Shown: one piece after another, positions 26,772 to 35,754 of the stretch | Numbering within the stretch: position 1 is the first letter of the stretch | Layout: the number at the start of each line of letters is the position of its first letter | NCBI RefSeq assembly: GCF_004923205.2 | Contig: NZ_SELD02000018.1 | Location: 407,028 to 471,027, forward strand | DNA length: 64,000 bases | DNA from: Paracoccus aeridis | GTDB lineage: Bacteria > Pseudomonadota > Alphaproteobacteria > Rhodobacterales > Rhodobacteraceae | Direction of reading: 5' to 3' | The notes under the pieces: generated by a model | What the model was told of the DNA's origin: nothing | Seen by the model: the letters and a program-made list of their open reading frames with translations, nothing else | Database searches by the model: none | Position numbers and translations under genes: made by a program

Positions 26772-29700
26772 TGATCGTCCTCCTTGCAAACGGGCCGGGC
26801 CCGTACTCGTCCGACAGCTGCGCGACCTCCGCCGCGAAGCTTCCGCCCTGAAGCGCAGCCGCCCAGGCCGCGGCCGGTACCGTGCAGGCGGGCGTTCCCA
26901 CGACCTCCTGCCACAGCACCGACCCGTTCCGCATGAGCCGGACGAGGTAGCGTTCCGCCGCCTCGCCCAGCGGCACGTCCACCCCGTCCCAGCCATCGCC
27001 GCCGATCCGGGTGCGCCGGATCCACGACAGCCGCGTGCCCGCCACCCGCAGGTGGCAGGGCGACAGCGGCCTGAGCCCCGCGCCCGCGAAGGCGTGGCCG
27101 ATGTGGCGATAGCTCGGGTCCTCGGGCGGGCGCGTGGCCGGGCCGATCCGCCAGTGCCGCATCTGCCCGCGCGCGGTGGGCGGCAGCACCACCTGCCGCA
27201 GCGCCTCGTCCACCACCACGACCACGCTGCCCGCCGGCCACACCTCCGGCATCACCGCGTCCGTCCCGGCCTGGCCGCGAAGGCGGCGCGAGATTTCCCA
27301 CACGCCGGGCGAGATCGGCGCCGCGTTCGCGAACTGCAGCAGCTCCCATCCGTCGGGCGTCCCGTTCCCGATCGCCAGCAGGTTTCCCCCGGCCATGAGC
27401 GTTGCATCCGGGATCGACTTCAGCGCCCCGCCCTTCAGCCTGATCCGCAGCGCCGGGCCGCGATCCCACTCGCCCGCCCGCGCCCCCGCCAGGGGCGACA
27501 GCGTCACGCCCATGATCGCGGGCACGGAAAGGTTGACGTTCGGCGCGTAGCCGCCGCCTTCCTCGGTCGAGACCCAGGCCGAAACCGCCCCCGGCCAAGG
27601 CGTCGCGGTCGCGGCAAGCCACGGCGCGTGCGCCACCTCGTCCCCGCGCAGCAGCGGCAGGTCGAGGAACATGGGCCAGACCGGCACCGGCGGGTGGAAC
27701 CGGCGCGCAGTCTCGGCCTCGGGCGGGCGGACGGCGGGGCGATAGACCCCGGGCTCCACCCGCACCGCGTCGATGACCAGCGCGCCCGCGCGCTCGACCC
27801 GGTCGATCCGCCAGCGCTGCCCGATCCCCGGCCCGTCGCCCAGCGCGATCACGTCGCCGGGGCCAAGCTGCGCCCTCGACGGCGGCAAGGCCAGCCGTAG
27901 CCGGTCCCGCGCCACGCCGGATTCGGCCAGCCAGCGCTCGGCCACGTCCAGCCCCTCGCCGCGCGTCAGCACCAGCGGCACCTCGCTGTCCGACACGGTG
28001 GCCTGGTGCTGCCCTGGCAGCGTCGCCTCGGCCGTCGCGGCGGCATGGTCGCCGCCCGCCGCGACATGGCTCAGCCGCACCCGGCCCACCAGTTCAGGCG
28101 CAGGGGCGCGTGTGATCTCCACCCCGCCGAGCCCGTCGGCTTCGGCCAGGTCGCCGCTGCCGATCGTCGCGGTCACGCGCGCGCCCCGCATGGCAAACCG
28201 CAGCACGCCGTCGCGTTCGGCCGCGTCGAACCCGTAGGCCAGCATCAGCGGCTGCAACGCCGCCCGACCCGTCTGCCCGCCCTGAAGCGCGTAGCCGCGC
28301 ACGATCCCCGACAGCGCCGAGGTGTCGAACGCCCGCACCCCCGCCTCGCGGCAGATCGCGGCGACCAGCGCCGCCAGCGGCATCGCGCCCGCCCGGCCGT
28401 TGAGCCAGTGGCCCCGCTCCCACGCGGGCCCGTCCGACCACAGGTCGCCCCGCGCGGGATAGGCGGGATAGGGCCGCGCATCCCAGGCCCAGACATGCGC
28501 GCGCGCCATGTCCACCATCCGGCCGCCGCCCGCCATCGCCGGGTTGTTCGCCGGATCCGACCAGTAGTCGTTGACCGCCCGCACATAGGCCGCCTGCAAC
28601 CCGTCGTCCCGCCGCCCGTCCGAGTAATACGGCAGCATGGATTCCGAGCTCATCGCATCCAGGAACTTGTTGGGCTGGTTCGTGCCCTTGTCCAGGGCCG
28701 CGCAGCCGTATTCCGTGAACCACACCGGCTTCGACCCCGGCACCCAGGCGGTCGGCTTCGCCTGCCGCACGCCGCCGATCCGCTCGTGATGCGGGTTCCC
28801 CCACCAGCCGCGGATGTCCTTGCAGCGCCAGATCCACGGCTCCCCCAGCCCGTCCGTGATCGGCGTGCGGCGCTGGTGCTCGCGGTGCAGGTCGCTTTCG
28901 TAGTACCAGTCGAAATACTCGCCCCCGCAGACGTTGCCGCGCAGATAGGCGGGATCGTCGATCCGCCCGAACCGGGCGTCGAGGTGCGATTCGCCGTCGC
29001 GCCAGTCCGAAAGGGGCAGGTAGTTGTCGATCCCCACGAAGTCGATGTTCGGATCGGCCCAGAGCGGATCGAGGTGGAACCGCACCTCGCCGTTGCCCGG
29101 ATGGTGGCCGAAATACTCGCTCCAGTCGGCGGCGTAGCCCAGCTTCACGCCGGGTCCCAGGATGGCGCGCACGTCGGCCGCCAGCGCCCTCAGCGCGGCG
29201 ACGGCCGGGTAGCTGCCGCCCGCACCGCGGATCTGCGTCAGGCCGATCATCTCGGACCCGATCAGGAACGCGTCGATCCCTCCCGCCAGCGCGCACAGAT
29301 GCGCGTAGTGCAGGATGAAGCGGCGATAGGACCACGCGTCCGGCCCCGAATAGACCACCTTGCCGTCGCGGATCGCGAAGTCACCCCGGGCCGCGGTCCC
29401 GAAGAACGCCGCGACCTCGGCCTCGGCGCGCGCGGTGAGGACGTTTCCCGCCTCGCAGGTGATGCGGCCGCGCCATGGCATGACCGCCTGCTCGCCCTTG
29501 CCGGTCAGCGGGTCGGGGCGGCCGTTGCCCTTGAGCTGCTCCATCAGGATGAACGGGTAGAACACCGCCTTCCGCCCGCTTGCCGCGATCGCGCGCAGCG
29601 CCTCGACGACCGAGCCGTCGGACGGCGTCCCGCCATAGATCGGCCGCCCGTTCACGCGCGCGACCCCGCCTGCGCGCGCGCGGTCGATCCCGCCCGCGCT

Positions 29701-30618
29701 CCACGGCATCTCGGCCCCGTCGCTCTCCTTCTGCTCGACCTTCGGGCGCACGGTGCAATGCCCCGCGCGCAGGTCGTCCCCGAACCACGACACCACCAGC
29801 GAGACCGAGCCCACCTTGGGCAGCTCGCGCCCCAGCGCCCCCAGCGACACCTGCAGGTCGGTGCCGCCCGCGGCGGTGTTGCGGTTGACGATCTTCGTCT
29901 CGCCCAGGCCCAGGTCGTGGCTCACCTGGGATGTCGCCAGCGAATATTCGCCCGTGCCCGGGATCATCGCCACGGCCTGCACGTCGCGGGAAAGCCCGCT
30001 TTCCGCTTCGGCGGCCCGCGTCACCTCGAAGCTCAGCTGCGGGACCCGGTTGCCCCAGCGTTCAAGGCCGAGTTCCTCCAGCACGACATAGGCGACGCCG
30101 CGATAGGCGGGTGCGTCCTCGCCTTCGTGCGCGACGATGAAGGGATCGGGCAGCTGCGCCTCGCCGCCGCGATAGACGCGCATGTTCAGCTCGTCCGCCG
30201 CGACCTCCTCGCCGTCAGCCCAGACCCGCCCCACGCCGAGGATCGGCCCCTCGCACAGCGCCACCGCCAGGCTGAGGCGATAGCTCACCTCGTTCACCCG
30301 CGGTCCTGAGCCCTTGCCGCCGCCCGAGCTGCGCGTCACCTCCGTCACCGGCGCGGCCCAGATCACGTGGCCGGGCACGCGCATCTGCCCCCAGACCCGG
30401 GCGATCGCGGTGCCCTCGCCCGCGGTCTGCAGGCGCAGCCGGTCGATCCGCCCGGTCTCCACGGGACGGGTGCCCGCGCCCAGCAGGCGCTCGTCGATGA
30501 CGCGGCCCAGCGTCGCGCCCACGGCGCGGCCGATCACGGCGCCCGACAGGCCGAGGACGGTGCCCCCGAACCCCGCCCCGATCGAGGCGCCCGCCGCCGC
30601 CAGCAGAATGGTCGCCAT
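26764..30618 (-). CDS. GTA host-specificity / tail tip protein gp15
   Basis: The largest GTA gene, 1284 aa. It begins with a Gly/Ala-rich hydrophobic segment (ATILLAAAGASIGAGFGGTV), has a central TIM-barrel glycoside-hydrolase-like domain (about 430-720, including GYAADWSEYFGHHPGNG and VGIDNYLPLSDWRDG) and C-terminal beta-rich phage-tail domains. In RcGTA this megatron protein forms the tail tip and is thought to engage the capsule and envelope of the recipient. It is full length and uninterrupted. Overlaps the DUF2793 gene at its 3' end. Confidence 0.92.
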   Translation of the reverse strand: MATILLAAAGASIGAGFGGTVLGLSGAVIGRAVGATLGRVIDERLLGAGTRPVETGRIDRLRLQTAGEGTAIARVWGQMRVPGHVIWAAPVTEVTRSSGGGKGSGPRVNEVSYRLSLAVALCEGPILGVGRVWADGEEVAADELNMRVYRGGEAQLPDPFIVAHEGEDAPAYRGVAYVVLEELGLERWGNRVPQLSFEVTRAAEAESGLSRDVQAVAMIPGTGEYSLATSQVSHDLGLGETKIVNRNTAAGGTDLQVSLGALGRELPKVGSVSLVVSWFGDDLRAGHCTVRPKVEQKESDGAEMPWSAGGIDRARAGGVARVNGRPIYGGTPSDGSVVEALRAIAASGRKAVFYPFILMEQLKGNGRPDPLTGKGEQAVMPWRGRITCEAGNVLTARAEAEVAAFFGTAARGDFAIRDGKVVYSGPDAWSYRRFILHYAHLCALAGGIDAFLIGSEMIGLTQIRGAGGSYPAVAALRALAADVRAILGPGVKLGYAADWSEYFGHHPGNGEVRFHLDPLWADPNIDFVGIDNYLPLSDWRDGESHLDARFGRIDDPAYLRGNVCGGEYFDWYYESDLHREHQRRTPITDGLGEPWIWRCKDIRGWWGNPHHERIGGVRQAKPTAWVPGSKPVWFTEYGCAALDKGTNQPNKFLDAMSSESMLPYYSDGRRDDGLQAAYVRAVNDYWSDPANNPAMAGGGRMVDMARAHVWAWDARPYPAYPARGDLWSDGPAWERGHWLNGRAGAMPLAALVAAICREAGVRAFDTSALSGIVRGYALQGGQTGRAALQPLMLAYGFDAAERDGVLRFAMRGARVTATIGSGDLAEADGLGGVEITRAPAPELVGRVRLSHVAAGGDHAAATAEATLPGQHQATVSDSEVPLVLTRGEGLDVAERWLAESGVARDRLRLALPPSRAQLGPGDVIALGDGPGIGQRWRIDRVERAGALVIDAVRVEPGVYRPAVRPPEAETARRFHPPVPVWPMFLDLPLLRGDEVAHAPWLAATATPWPGAVSAWVSTEEGGGYAPNVNLSVPAIMGVTLSPLAGARAGEWDRGPALRIRLKGGALKSIPDATLMAGGNLLAIGNGTPDGWELLQFANAAPISPGVWEISRRLRGQAGTDAVMPEVWPAGSVVVVVDEALRQVVLPPTARGQMRHWRIGPATRPPEDPSYRHIGHAFAGAGLRPLSPCHLRVAGTRLSWIRRTRIGGDGWDGVDVPLGEAAERYLVRLMRNGSVLWQEVVGTPACTVPAAAWAAALQGGSFAAEVAQLSDEYGPGPFARRTINA

Positions 30619-30673
30619 CGCCTTCCCCCTTCAGGTCAAACTGCATCGGCCGCCCCCATGGGCGACCCGGTTC

Positions 30674-31102
30674 TCACGCGCCCGGAATCGCGAACCGCGC
30701 CGCCACCCGCGCCCGCCACGGCGCGGAAAGCGGGCTCTCGACGACGCCGTGGCGGTCGTAGGCATGGACGAACCGCGCATCCTCGCCGGCCTGCGACAGG
30801 ATCCCCAGGTGCTTGGCCACAGCGCCCTCGCGCATGCGGAACAGCAGCACCTGCCCCTCCGCCCACCCGCCCGTCACCTGCGCCATGTGCCGCAGGCCCG
30901 CCGCCATCAGCAGCTCCTCCCGCCCCGTCTCGCCCCAGTCGGCGGTGTAGGGCGGCGGCACCTCCGGCTCCTCCCCGAGGATCTCGCGCCAGACCCCGCG
31001 GACCAGGCCGAGACAGTCCGCCCCCGCCCCCCGCACCGACGCCTGGTGGACGTAGGGCGTCCCGATCCAGCCCCGGGCCGCAGCCACGACCCGCGCGCTC
31101 AC
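30674..31102 (-). CDS. GTA NlpC/P60-family peptidase gp14
   Basis: A 142-aa NlpC/P60 cysteine peptidase predicted to cut peptidoglycan stem peptides during DNA delivery through the recipient wall. The catalytic Cys30 lies in GADCLGLVRG and the His in AVAKHLGIL. The family order Cys-His-polar is kept, so it should be active. Start is a GTG (31102) overlapping the gp13 stop (GTGA). It precedes gp15 by about 55 bp. Confidence 0.9.
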   Translation of the reverse strand: MSARVVAAARGWIGTPYVHQASVRGAGADCLGLVRGVWREILGEEPEVPPPYTADWGETGREELLMAAGLRHMAQVTGGWAEGQVLLFRMREGAVAKHLGILSQAGEDARFVHAYDRHGVVESPLSAPWRARVAARFAIPGA

Positions 31103-31947
31103 CGCGCACCGCCGTTCTGCGGCGAGATCAGCCAGTCCTCGGGCGGCAGATGCGGGAAGCCCCGGAAGTTCAGGAAGTTCTGGAACTTCAGCCGGCAGGT
31201 CGCGGGCCGCTTGTCGCACCCGGCGGTCAGTCGCACCCGGGCGCCCGGCGCGGGCACCAGACCCGTCGCGGCCCACAGCTCGATCAGCCGCATCGGCCCC
31301 TCCTGCCGGTCCTGCTTGATCGCGCCTTCCAGCCCGTGCGCCGCGCCGTCCAGCACCGTCAGCGTCCCGCCCTCGAACCAGCCCTGGTCGTAGCCCTGCA
31401 CGTCCGGCAGCGTGAAGCGCACGCCGTCCCTGACCGACGCCACCACCGTCTCGACCCGGTAGCCGGGACGGGCCAGGTCCGCCTTGCAGCGCCCGTCGCC
31501 CAGCCTTGCCGCGCATCGCGGGTGATAGACCCGGCCGAGGGGCACGTTCAGCGCCTCGGACAGCCCGCGCAGCTCGGCCCGGAACGCGCCGTCGGCGCGC
31601 GTGACCTCGCCCAGCGCGCCGCGGAACAGCAGGCGCCGGTTGGCGGTGTCCTGCCAGTCCACCTCCCACAGCCGCACGTCGGCCGCGTCCCACCGGCCCG
31701 CGCGGAGGTCCGTCTCCGTGATCGCGTCGTCCGACAGGATCCCCTGCGCCTCGGTGTTGTCCACCGACAGGCCGAGGCCCTGCACGACCGCCCGCGCCGT
31801 CAGCCCGCCATCGGGGCGGAACGCGATCCCCTCGAACCGCAGCACGGCGTCGTGGTCGGTGAAACCCAGCACCACCCCGTCGGCCCGCGTGACGGCCCAT
31901 GCGCGCGCGAGCGTCGTCGTGGCGCCCCCTTCGACGGCGCCGCTCAC
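31099..31947 (-). CDS. GTA baseplate hub protein gp13 (DUF2163)
   Basis: A 282-aa DUF2163 / phage BR0599-type protein, with TRADGVVLGFTDHDAVL near the start and the conserved C-terminal sequence CDKRPATCRLKFQNFLNFRG (shown to 20 residues). Four cysteines, two in HPRCAARLGDGRC and two in GCDKRPATC, form the pattern expected of a metal or Fe-S site in tail hub proteins. Start and stop overlap gp12 and gp14, so translation is coupled. Confidence 0.88.
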   Translation of the reverse strand: MSGAVEGGATTTLARAWAVTRADGVVLGFTDHDAVLRFEGIAFRPDGGLTARAVVQGLGLSVDNTEAQGILSDDAITETDLRAGRWDAADVRLWEVDWQDTANRRLLFRGALGEVTRADGAFRAELRGLSEALNVPLGRVYHPRCAARLGDGRCKADLARPGYRVETVVASVRDGVRFTLPDVQGYDQGWFEGGTLTVLDGAAHGLEGAIKQDRQEGPMRLIELWAATGLVPAPGARVRLTAGCDKRPATCRLKFQNFLNFRGFPHLPPEDWLISPQNGGAR

Positions 31948-32576
31948 AGCCGCACCTCGATCACCGGCACCTGCGGCAGGTCGCCCGCTTGGAACGAGGC
32001 GACTGACACCGCAATCCGGTCCGTGTCGAACCGCACCGGCACGTCGAACTCGAACCCGGCGGTGATCGGCGCGCCCGGGCCGGGGGCATCCGCAAACGTC
32101 ACGACCCCGGTCGCAAGGTTCACGGCGTAATGCACCCCCTCCACCTGCGCGTCCCCGCCGATCCCCACCAGCACCGTCCCCACCACCGGCTTCGCGATCG
32201 GTCGCCAGTAGTCGGCGGGACCGGATCGGTAGAGCTTGCGCAGCGCAAAGCTGCGCGTCACCCCGTCGCCCGCGCCGATCGGCTGGTCATCCAGCGCCGG
32301 CGCCGCGCTCGGGGCGCAGCTCTTGAAGTCGGCCCAGTCCTTCCAGCGGAACCCGTGCAGCTGGCCCGCGCGCGCCTCGTAGAACGCGATCAGCGCCGCC
32401 ACGTCGTCTAGGCTCCGCAGCCCCAGCCCCGCGTCATAGCGCCGGCGCGAATGCGCCCACGGAGAGTTCCGTTCCTCATACCCGTTCGTCAGCGCGACGA
32501 TCTCGGTCCGCCGCTCGGGGCCGCCCACCGATCCGAAGGACAGGTTGGCGGGAAATCTGGTCTCGTGAAACGCCAT
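31944..32576 (-). CDS. GTA distal tail protein gp12 (DUF2460)
   Basis: A 210-aa DUF2460 protein starting MAFHETRFPANLSFGSVGGP, with RRYDAGLGLRSLDDVAALI and FRWKDWADFKSCAPS, the diagnostic sequence of this phage/GTA tail family. It connects the tail tube to the hub in RcGTA. Its ATG overlaps the gp11 stop by one base (TGATG). Intact. Confidence 0.9.
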   Translation of the reverse strand: MAFHETRFPANLSFGSVGGPERRTEIVALTNGYEERNSPWAHSRRRYDAGLGLRSLDDVAALIAFYEARAGQLHGFRWKDWADFKSCAPSAAPALDDQPIGAGDGVTRSFALRKLYRSGPADYWRPIAKPVVGTVLVGIGGDAQVEGVHYAVNLATGVVTFADAPGPGAPITAGFEFDVPVRFDTDRIAVSVASFQAGDLPQVPVIEVRL

Positions 32577-33220
32577 CAGCTGTTCCTTTCCCCCCGCGCC
32601 AGCGCGCGGCTCATCTGCGCGGCGATCTGGCTGTGGCTGCGCTGGAAGCCCGCGACGTCGGGCGTGGTCACGTTGACGGTGACGTTGACCGCCCGCCCGC
32701 CCCCGCCGGGTGCTGCGACACCAAGCCGCCCGTCCGCGCCGCGCCGCAGCGGCATGATCGCCTCCGGCCCCGCCTCGCCCATGAGGCCGGTGGCGCCCCG
32801 CATCGGAAAGTAGGTCGGATCGGTCACGACCCCGCCACGCGCGAAGGCCGTGACGCGCCCCTGCGAGAACGCGCCGCCCTGCGCGAAGGGCTGCGCCGAA
32901 CCGATCGCGCCGCCCACCGCCTGCGCCATCGCCCCCGCGACCGCGCCCTGCACGGGCCGCATGGCGACGGCGAACACCGCGTCGGCCATGTTGCGCGCGA
33001 TCCCCTTCAGCGCGTCCTGCAGCCGCATCCCGTCGAACACGACGCCGTCGAACGCCCGCCGCAGCCCCGACCCGAAGCCCGTGGTCAGCGACCCGATCTC
33101 GCGCCCGGTGTCGCCCATCGTCGCCTGCAGGCGGCTCAGCTCGCGCTCGAAGGTCGCCGTCATGCGGCCGGCCTGGTCGAACTCGTCGCCCAGCCGGTCG
33201 AACCCATCCTTGTCGGCCAT
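32576..33220 (-). CDS. GTA tail tape-measure protein gp11
   Basis: A 214-aa protein, short as in RcGTA, whose tail is much shorter than a siphophage tail. The N-terminal part has a helical, heptad-like TATFERELSRLQATMGDTG segment. The middle is Gly/Ala-rich and hydrophobic (DALKGIARNMADAVFAVAMR), and the C-terminus is AQMSRALARGERNS. The ATG at 33220 has AGGAGGG just upstream and is preferred over a longer in-frame reading. A hairpin lies in the 58-bp gap to the preceding gene. Confidence 0.85.
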   Translation of the reverse strand: MADKDGFDRLGDEFDQAGRMTATFERELSRLQATMGDTGREIGSLTTGFGSGLRRAFDGVVFDGMRLQDALKGIARNMADAVFAVAMRPVQGAVAGAMAQAVGGAIGSAQPFAQGGAFSQGRVTAFARGGVVTDPTYFPMRGATGLMGEAGPEAIMPLRRGADGRLGVAAPGGGGRAVNVTVNVTTPDVAGFQRSHSQIAAQMSRALARGERNS

Positions 33221-33240
33221 CCCGCCCTCCTGAAATCGAA

Positions 33241-33262
33241 GGGCCGGCGTCGCCGCCGGCCC
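33241..33262 (-). other. Perfect 9-bp hairpin with GCGA loop between gp10.1 and gp11
   Basis: On the minus strand GGGCCGGCG / CGCCGGCCC closed by a GCGA (GNRA) tetraloop, followed by TTCGATTTC. It fills the only substantial gap in the gp6-gp15 block and could be an RNA processing or partial-termination element setting tail gene stoichiometry. Confidence 0.5.
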
Positions 33263-33278
33263 GTTGTCGTGTGCGCCC

Positions 33279-33503
33279 TCAATCCGGGAACTTCGCCGCA
33301 AGATCGGCGAGCCGCCCGCGCGTCATCGCCTGCGCGCCCCCGCCCGGCTCGATCCCCAACATCAGCGCCAGTTCGGCCGGGGTCAGCGCCCAGAACTGGG
33401 ACGGGGTGAGCCGCAGCCACACCATCCCCGCGCGCATCAGCCCCGGCCAGTCGAGCCCCTGCGCGGAGGCCTGACCAGCACCCTGCCCGGCAGCCTCGCT
33501 CAC
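33279..33503 (-). CDS. GTA phage tail assembly chaperone (gp10.1)
   Basis: A 74-aa protein of the small phage tail assembly chaperone family associated with GTA clusters: GLDWPGLMRAGMVWLRLTPS followed by FWALTPAELALMLGIEPG. It would work with gp10 in loading tape-measure protein during tail assembly. The start overlaps the gp10 stop (ATGA). Length and sequence are typical. Confidence 0.85.
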   Translation of the reverse strand: MSEAAGQGAGQASAQGLDWPGLMRAGMVWLRLTPSQFWALTPAELALMLGIEPGGGAQAMTRGRLADLAAKFPD

Positions 33504-33829
33504 GCCGGCCCCGCGAACGCCCGCGCCAGCAGCTCCGCCGCGGCGCGCGCGCCCTCCATCGGGCCGCCGCGCAGGTCGGCGGTCATCAGATCCTCCGCCT
33601 CGCCCTGCCAGCCTCCGGCGCGCAGCCCCGCGACCAGCACCGCGATCACGTCGGATGCCGAGAAAGCGCCCCCCTCGAAGCGCCCGATCAGCGCCACCAG
33701 GCTGTCGGCCTTCATTTCGGCCTCCAGCGCGGCAAGCGCCCCCAGCGTCAGCTTGGCCGCGTGCCGCCGCCCGTCGATCCAGACGGCGACTTCGCCCGCA
33801 TGGGGGTTCGCCACCTCCCGCGCCCTCAC
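33500..33829 (-). CDS. GTA tail assembly protein gp10
   Basis: A 109-aa GTA_gp10-family protein: NPHAGEVAVWIDGRRHAAKL at the start, then LTLGALAALEAEMKADSLVALIGRF (family core ALAALEAEM) and a C-terminal AAAELLARAFAGPA helix. It is believed to be the first of the two tail assembly chaperones. Overlaps gp9 and gp10.1 (ATGA at both ends). Confidence 0.86.
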   Translation of the reverse strand: MRAREVANPHAGEVAVWIDGRRHAAKLTLGALAALEAEMKADSLVALIGRFEGGAFSASDVIAVLVAGLRAGGWQGEAEDLMTADLRGGPMEGARAAAELLARAFAGPA

Positions 33830-34239
33830 AGCGCGACGAAGGTCAGCGCGCCTGCGCTGGCCATCGTCATCTCGTAGGTGGCCTCGCCGTTGTAGCTGCC
33901 CGAATATTCCAGCCCCGTGATCTGGAATCGCCCCTCGACGACGCCGAAATGCGGGATCACGACCTGGAACCGCGGCACCTCGCCGTCAAAGAACACCTGC
34001 CGGGCGCGCCCGTCCGTCCCCTCGTCCCGGAACACCCCGGAACCGGAGATCGAGGCCGACCGCACCCCCGCGCCCGCCAGCAGCTCGCGCCAGCCGCCCT
34101 GGCTTTCAAGGCTCGTGACGTCCACGCTCTGCGCGTTGAAGCCCAGCCGCGTGGCGCGCAGCCCCGCGATAGTCTGGAACGTGCCGTCGCCGGCCATGTC
34201 CATCTTGATGAGCAGGTCACGCCCGTTCTGCACCGCCAT
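33826..34239 (-). CDS. GTA major tail tube protein gp9
   Basis: A 137-aa major tail protein of the TP901-1/phi13 family: MAVQNGRDLLIKMDMAGDGT, FQTIAGLRATRLGFNAQSVDVT-type core, SASISGSGVFRDEG and GEATYEMTMASAGALTFVAL at the end. It polymerises into the tail tube. Usual length for GTA gp9, with a 12-bp gap from gp8. Confidence 0.9.
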   Translation of the reverse strand: MAVQNGRDLLIKMDMAGDGTFQTIAGLRATRLGFNAQSVDVTSLESQGGWRELLAGAGVRSASISGSGVFRDEGTDGRARQVFFDGEVPRFQVVIPHFGVVEGRFQITGLEYSGSYNGEATYEMTMASAGALTFVAL

Positions 34240-34251
34240 CTTCCCGTCTCC

Positions 34252-34686
34252 TCACAAATGTTTCGCGGCAAGGTCGACGGCGGCGCGGAACGTCATGTCC
34301 ACCCGCCGCCCGGCCCCGCCATCCGCGCGCCGGGCGCGCCCGCGCAGGAACCACAGCCCCGCGACATGCCCCCGGTCCAGTTCCAGCGCCGCCTGTTCCA
34401 GCGCCGCCGTCACGGCAGCCGCGGCGGCCTTCACGCCCGCGAAGCCGCCGCCGCCCTCGTCGGCCCCCGACAGGACCGAGATTACGAAGTCATGCCGGGC
34501 GGCGGGCGCGGTCATGTCGCCCGCGTCGCTCACGTCCTCGGGGCCGAGCGCCACGTAGACGCCACTGGGTGCGCTGACCGGCATCGCGTCGTAGATCGCG
34601 TCGCCGACCAGCTCGCCCAGCGCCTCGTCCTCCCGCAGCGCCTGGTAGACCGCGCCCTGCAGCGCGGCGGATGCTTGATAGCTCAT
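34252..34686 (-). CDS. GTA tail terminator-like protein gp8 (DUF3168)
   Basis: A 144-aa DUF3168 protein: SYQASAALQGAVYQALREDE at the start, VYVALGPEDVSD and HDFVISVLSGADEGGGGFAG in the middle, ending in MTFRAAVDLAAKHL. The family occupies the tail terminator position between head adaptors and tail tube. The ATG at 34686 overlaps the gp7 stop. Confidence 0.88.
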   Translation of the reverse strand: MSYQASAALQGAVYQALREDEALGELVGDAIYDAMPVSAPSGVYVALGPEDVSDAGDMTAPAARHDFVISVLSGADEGGGGFAGVKAAAAAVTAALEQAALELDRGHVAGLWFLRGRARRADGGAGRRVDMTFRAAVDLAAKHL

Positions 34687-35006
34687 GCCTGCCTCTCCTC
34701 TCTTGCGGTGCAGACCAGCCAGCGCCCCGACGGGTCCGCCTCGGCCACGGCGTCGATGGGGAACAGCCGCGCGCCCATGCGGAAGCGCTGCCCCGGCGCG
34801 GGGCGGCGCGGATCGCCCTCGGGCGCGCCGCGCACGGTGATCTTCCAGCCGACCACGCTTTCGGGCCCGACCTCGCCCTGTCCGATACGGCCGGACCCGC
34901 CCTGCATGGTGGCGAAGATCCGCCCCAGCACCGCCCAGCGGACGACGTAGCCGCCCAGCCCGTCGCCGACCCGCCGCGGGGCTTCCAGGAGCAAGGGCAC
35001 GCTCAT
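34683..35006 (-). CDS. GTA head-tail adaptor/stopper gp7
   Basis: A 107-aa head-tail adaptor (phage head closure family): SVPLLLEAPRRVGDGLGGYV, WAVLGRIFATMQGGSGR and RPAPGQRFRMGARLFPIDAV. It is expected to close the head and join the tail. ATG at 35006 overlaps the gp6 stop. Length is typical. Confidence 0.86.
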   Translation of the reverse strand: MSVPLLLEAPRRVGDGLGGYVVRWAVLGRIFATMQGGSGRIGQGEVGPESVVGWKITVRGAPEGDPRRPAPGQRFRMGARLFPIDAVAEADPSGRWLVCTAREERQA

Positions 35007-35611
35007 GCCCGCCCCCCGCGACCCGCCAGCGTGCGGACCTGCCGCCAGCGGTCGAGCAGCGCGCCGACCGCGAACGGCACCGCCGCGCTTTGCTGCGGAT
35101 CGCCCCGATCCTCGTGGTAGCGGGCGGCCAGCATGATCGCGGCCTGCGCCAGGTCCGCGGGCACCCCGGCCCAGGTCTCGCCGAAGCCCGCGGTGAAGCG
35201 GACCGTGACGAACCCGTTGACCGGGATCGAGGGCAGCCACCCGCCCGAAGGCACCAGCGCCGGCCGCTGCGCGTCGGGAACCAGCCGCCAGGCATCCGGC
35301 CCGGTCGCGGTGACCCGCCCGGCCGCGTCCGTGACCTCCACCGCCTCGACCGACGCGACCGGCGCCAGCGGCAGCGGCTGGCGGGCGGGGTCGCGCCATT
35401 CCTCCAGCCGCAGGCGGAACGCGCGGCGCAGCAGCACCTTGCCGGTGCGGGCCTCGATCGTGGCGATGGCGGCGCGCAGGAACCCCGCCAGCGCGGCGTC
35501 CTCGGCGGCGTCGGTCGCCATCTCGAACCCCGTCGCCAGCCGCAGGTAACCGCGCAGCGCGGCCACGGGCAGCGCGCCCGCGTCGGGCGCCGCTTCCTCG
35601 ACAAGCATCAT
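35003..35611 (-). CDS. GTA head-tail connector gp6
   Basis: A 202-aa head-tail connector of the phiE125 gp8/HK97 gp6 type. The helical N-terminus (ALRGYLRLATGFEMATDAAE) is followed by TIEARTGKVLLRRAFRLRLE and VRFTAGFGETWAGVPADLAQ, both typical of the family. It follows the capsid gene after a 143-bp gap that contains a long inverted repeat. Overlaps gp7. Confidence 0.88.
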   Translation of the reverse strand: MMLVEEAAPDAGALPVAALRGYLRLATGFEMATDAAEDAALAGFLRAAIATIEARTGKVLLRRAFRLRLEEWRDPARQPLPLAPVASVEAVEVTDAAGRVTATGPDAWRLVPDAQRPALVPSGGWLPSIPVNGFVTVRFTAGFGETWAGVPADLAQAAIMLAARYHEDRGDPQQSAAVPFAVGALLDRWRQVRTLAGRGGRA

Positions 35612-35661
35612 CCTGAAACCTCCCGTTCCTTGCGTTTCATCCGATCGGCGGCATCAAAGAC

Positions 35662-35740
35662 GGGGGGCGCGCCTGCGCGCCTGCCACAGCGCGTGCGGAC
35701 AGTGCTGTGCCGCCACGGCAAGCACCCATGCGCGCCCCCC
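35662..35740 (-). repeat. Perfect 11-bp inverted repeat between capsid and connector genes
   Basis: GGGGGGCGCGC (35662-35672) and GCGCGCCCCCC (35730-35740) are exact inverted copies separated by 57 nt. They sit entirely between gp5 (stop 35755) and gp6 (start 35611). A long-range stem here could end or protect the highly expressed capsid message. Confidence 0.6.
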
Positions 35741-35754
35741 GCTCCGGCCGTGGA

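Noticed and set aside
28006..30309. 767-codon plus-strand frame inside gp15
   Set aside because: Antisense shadow of an intact GTA gene with no recognisable domain.
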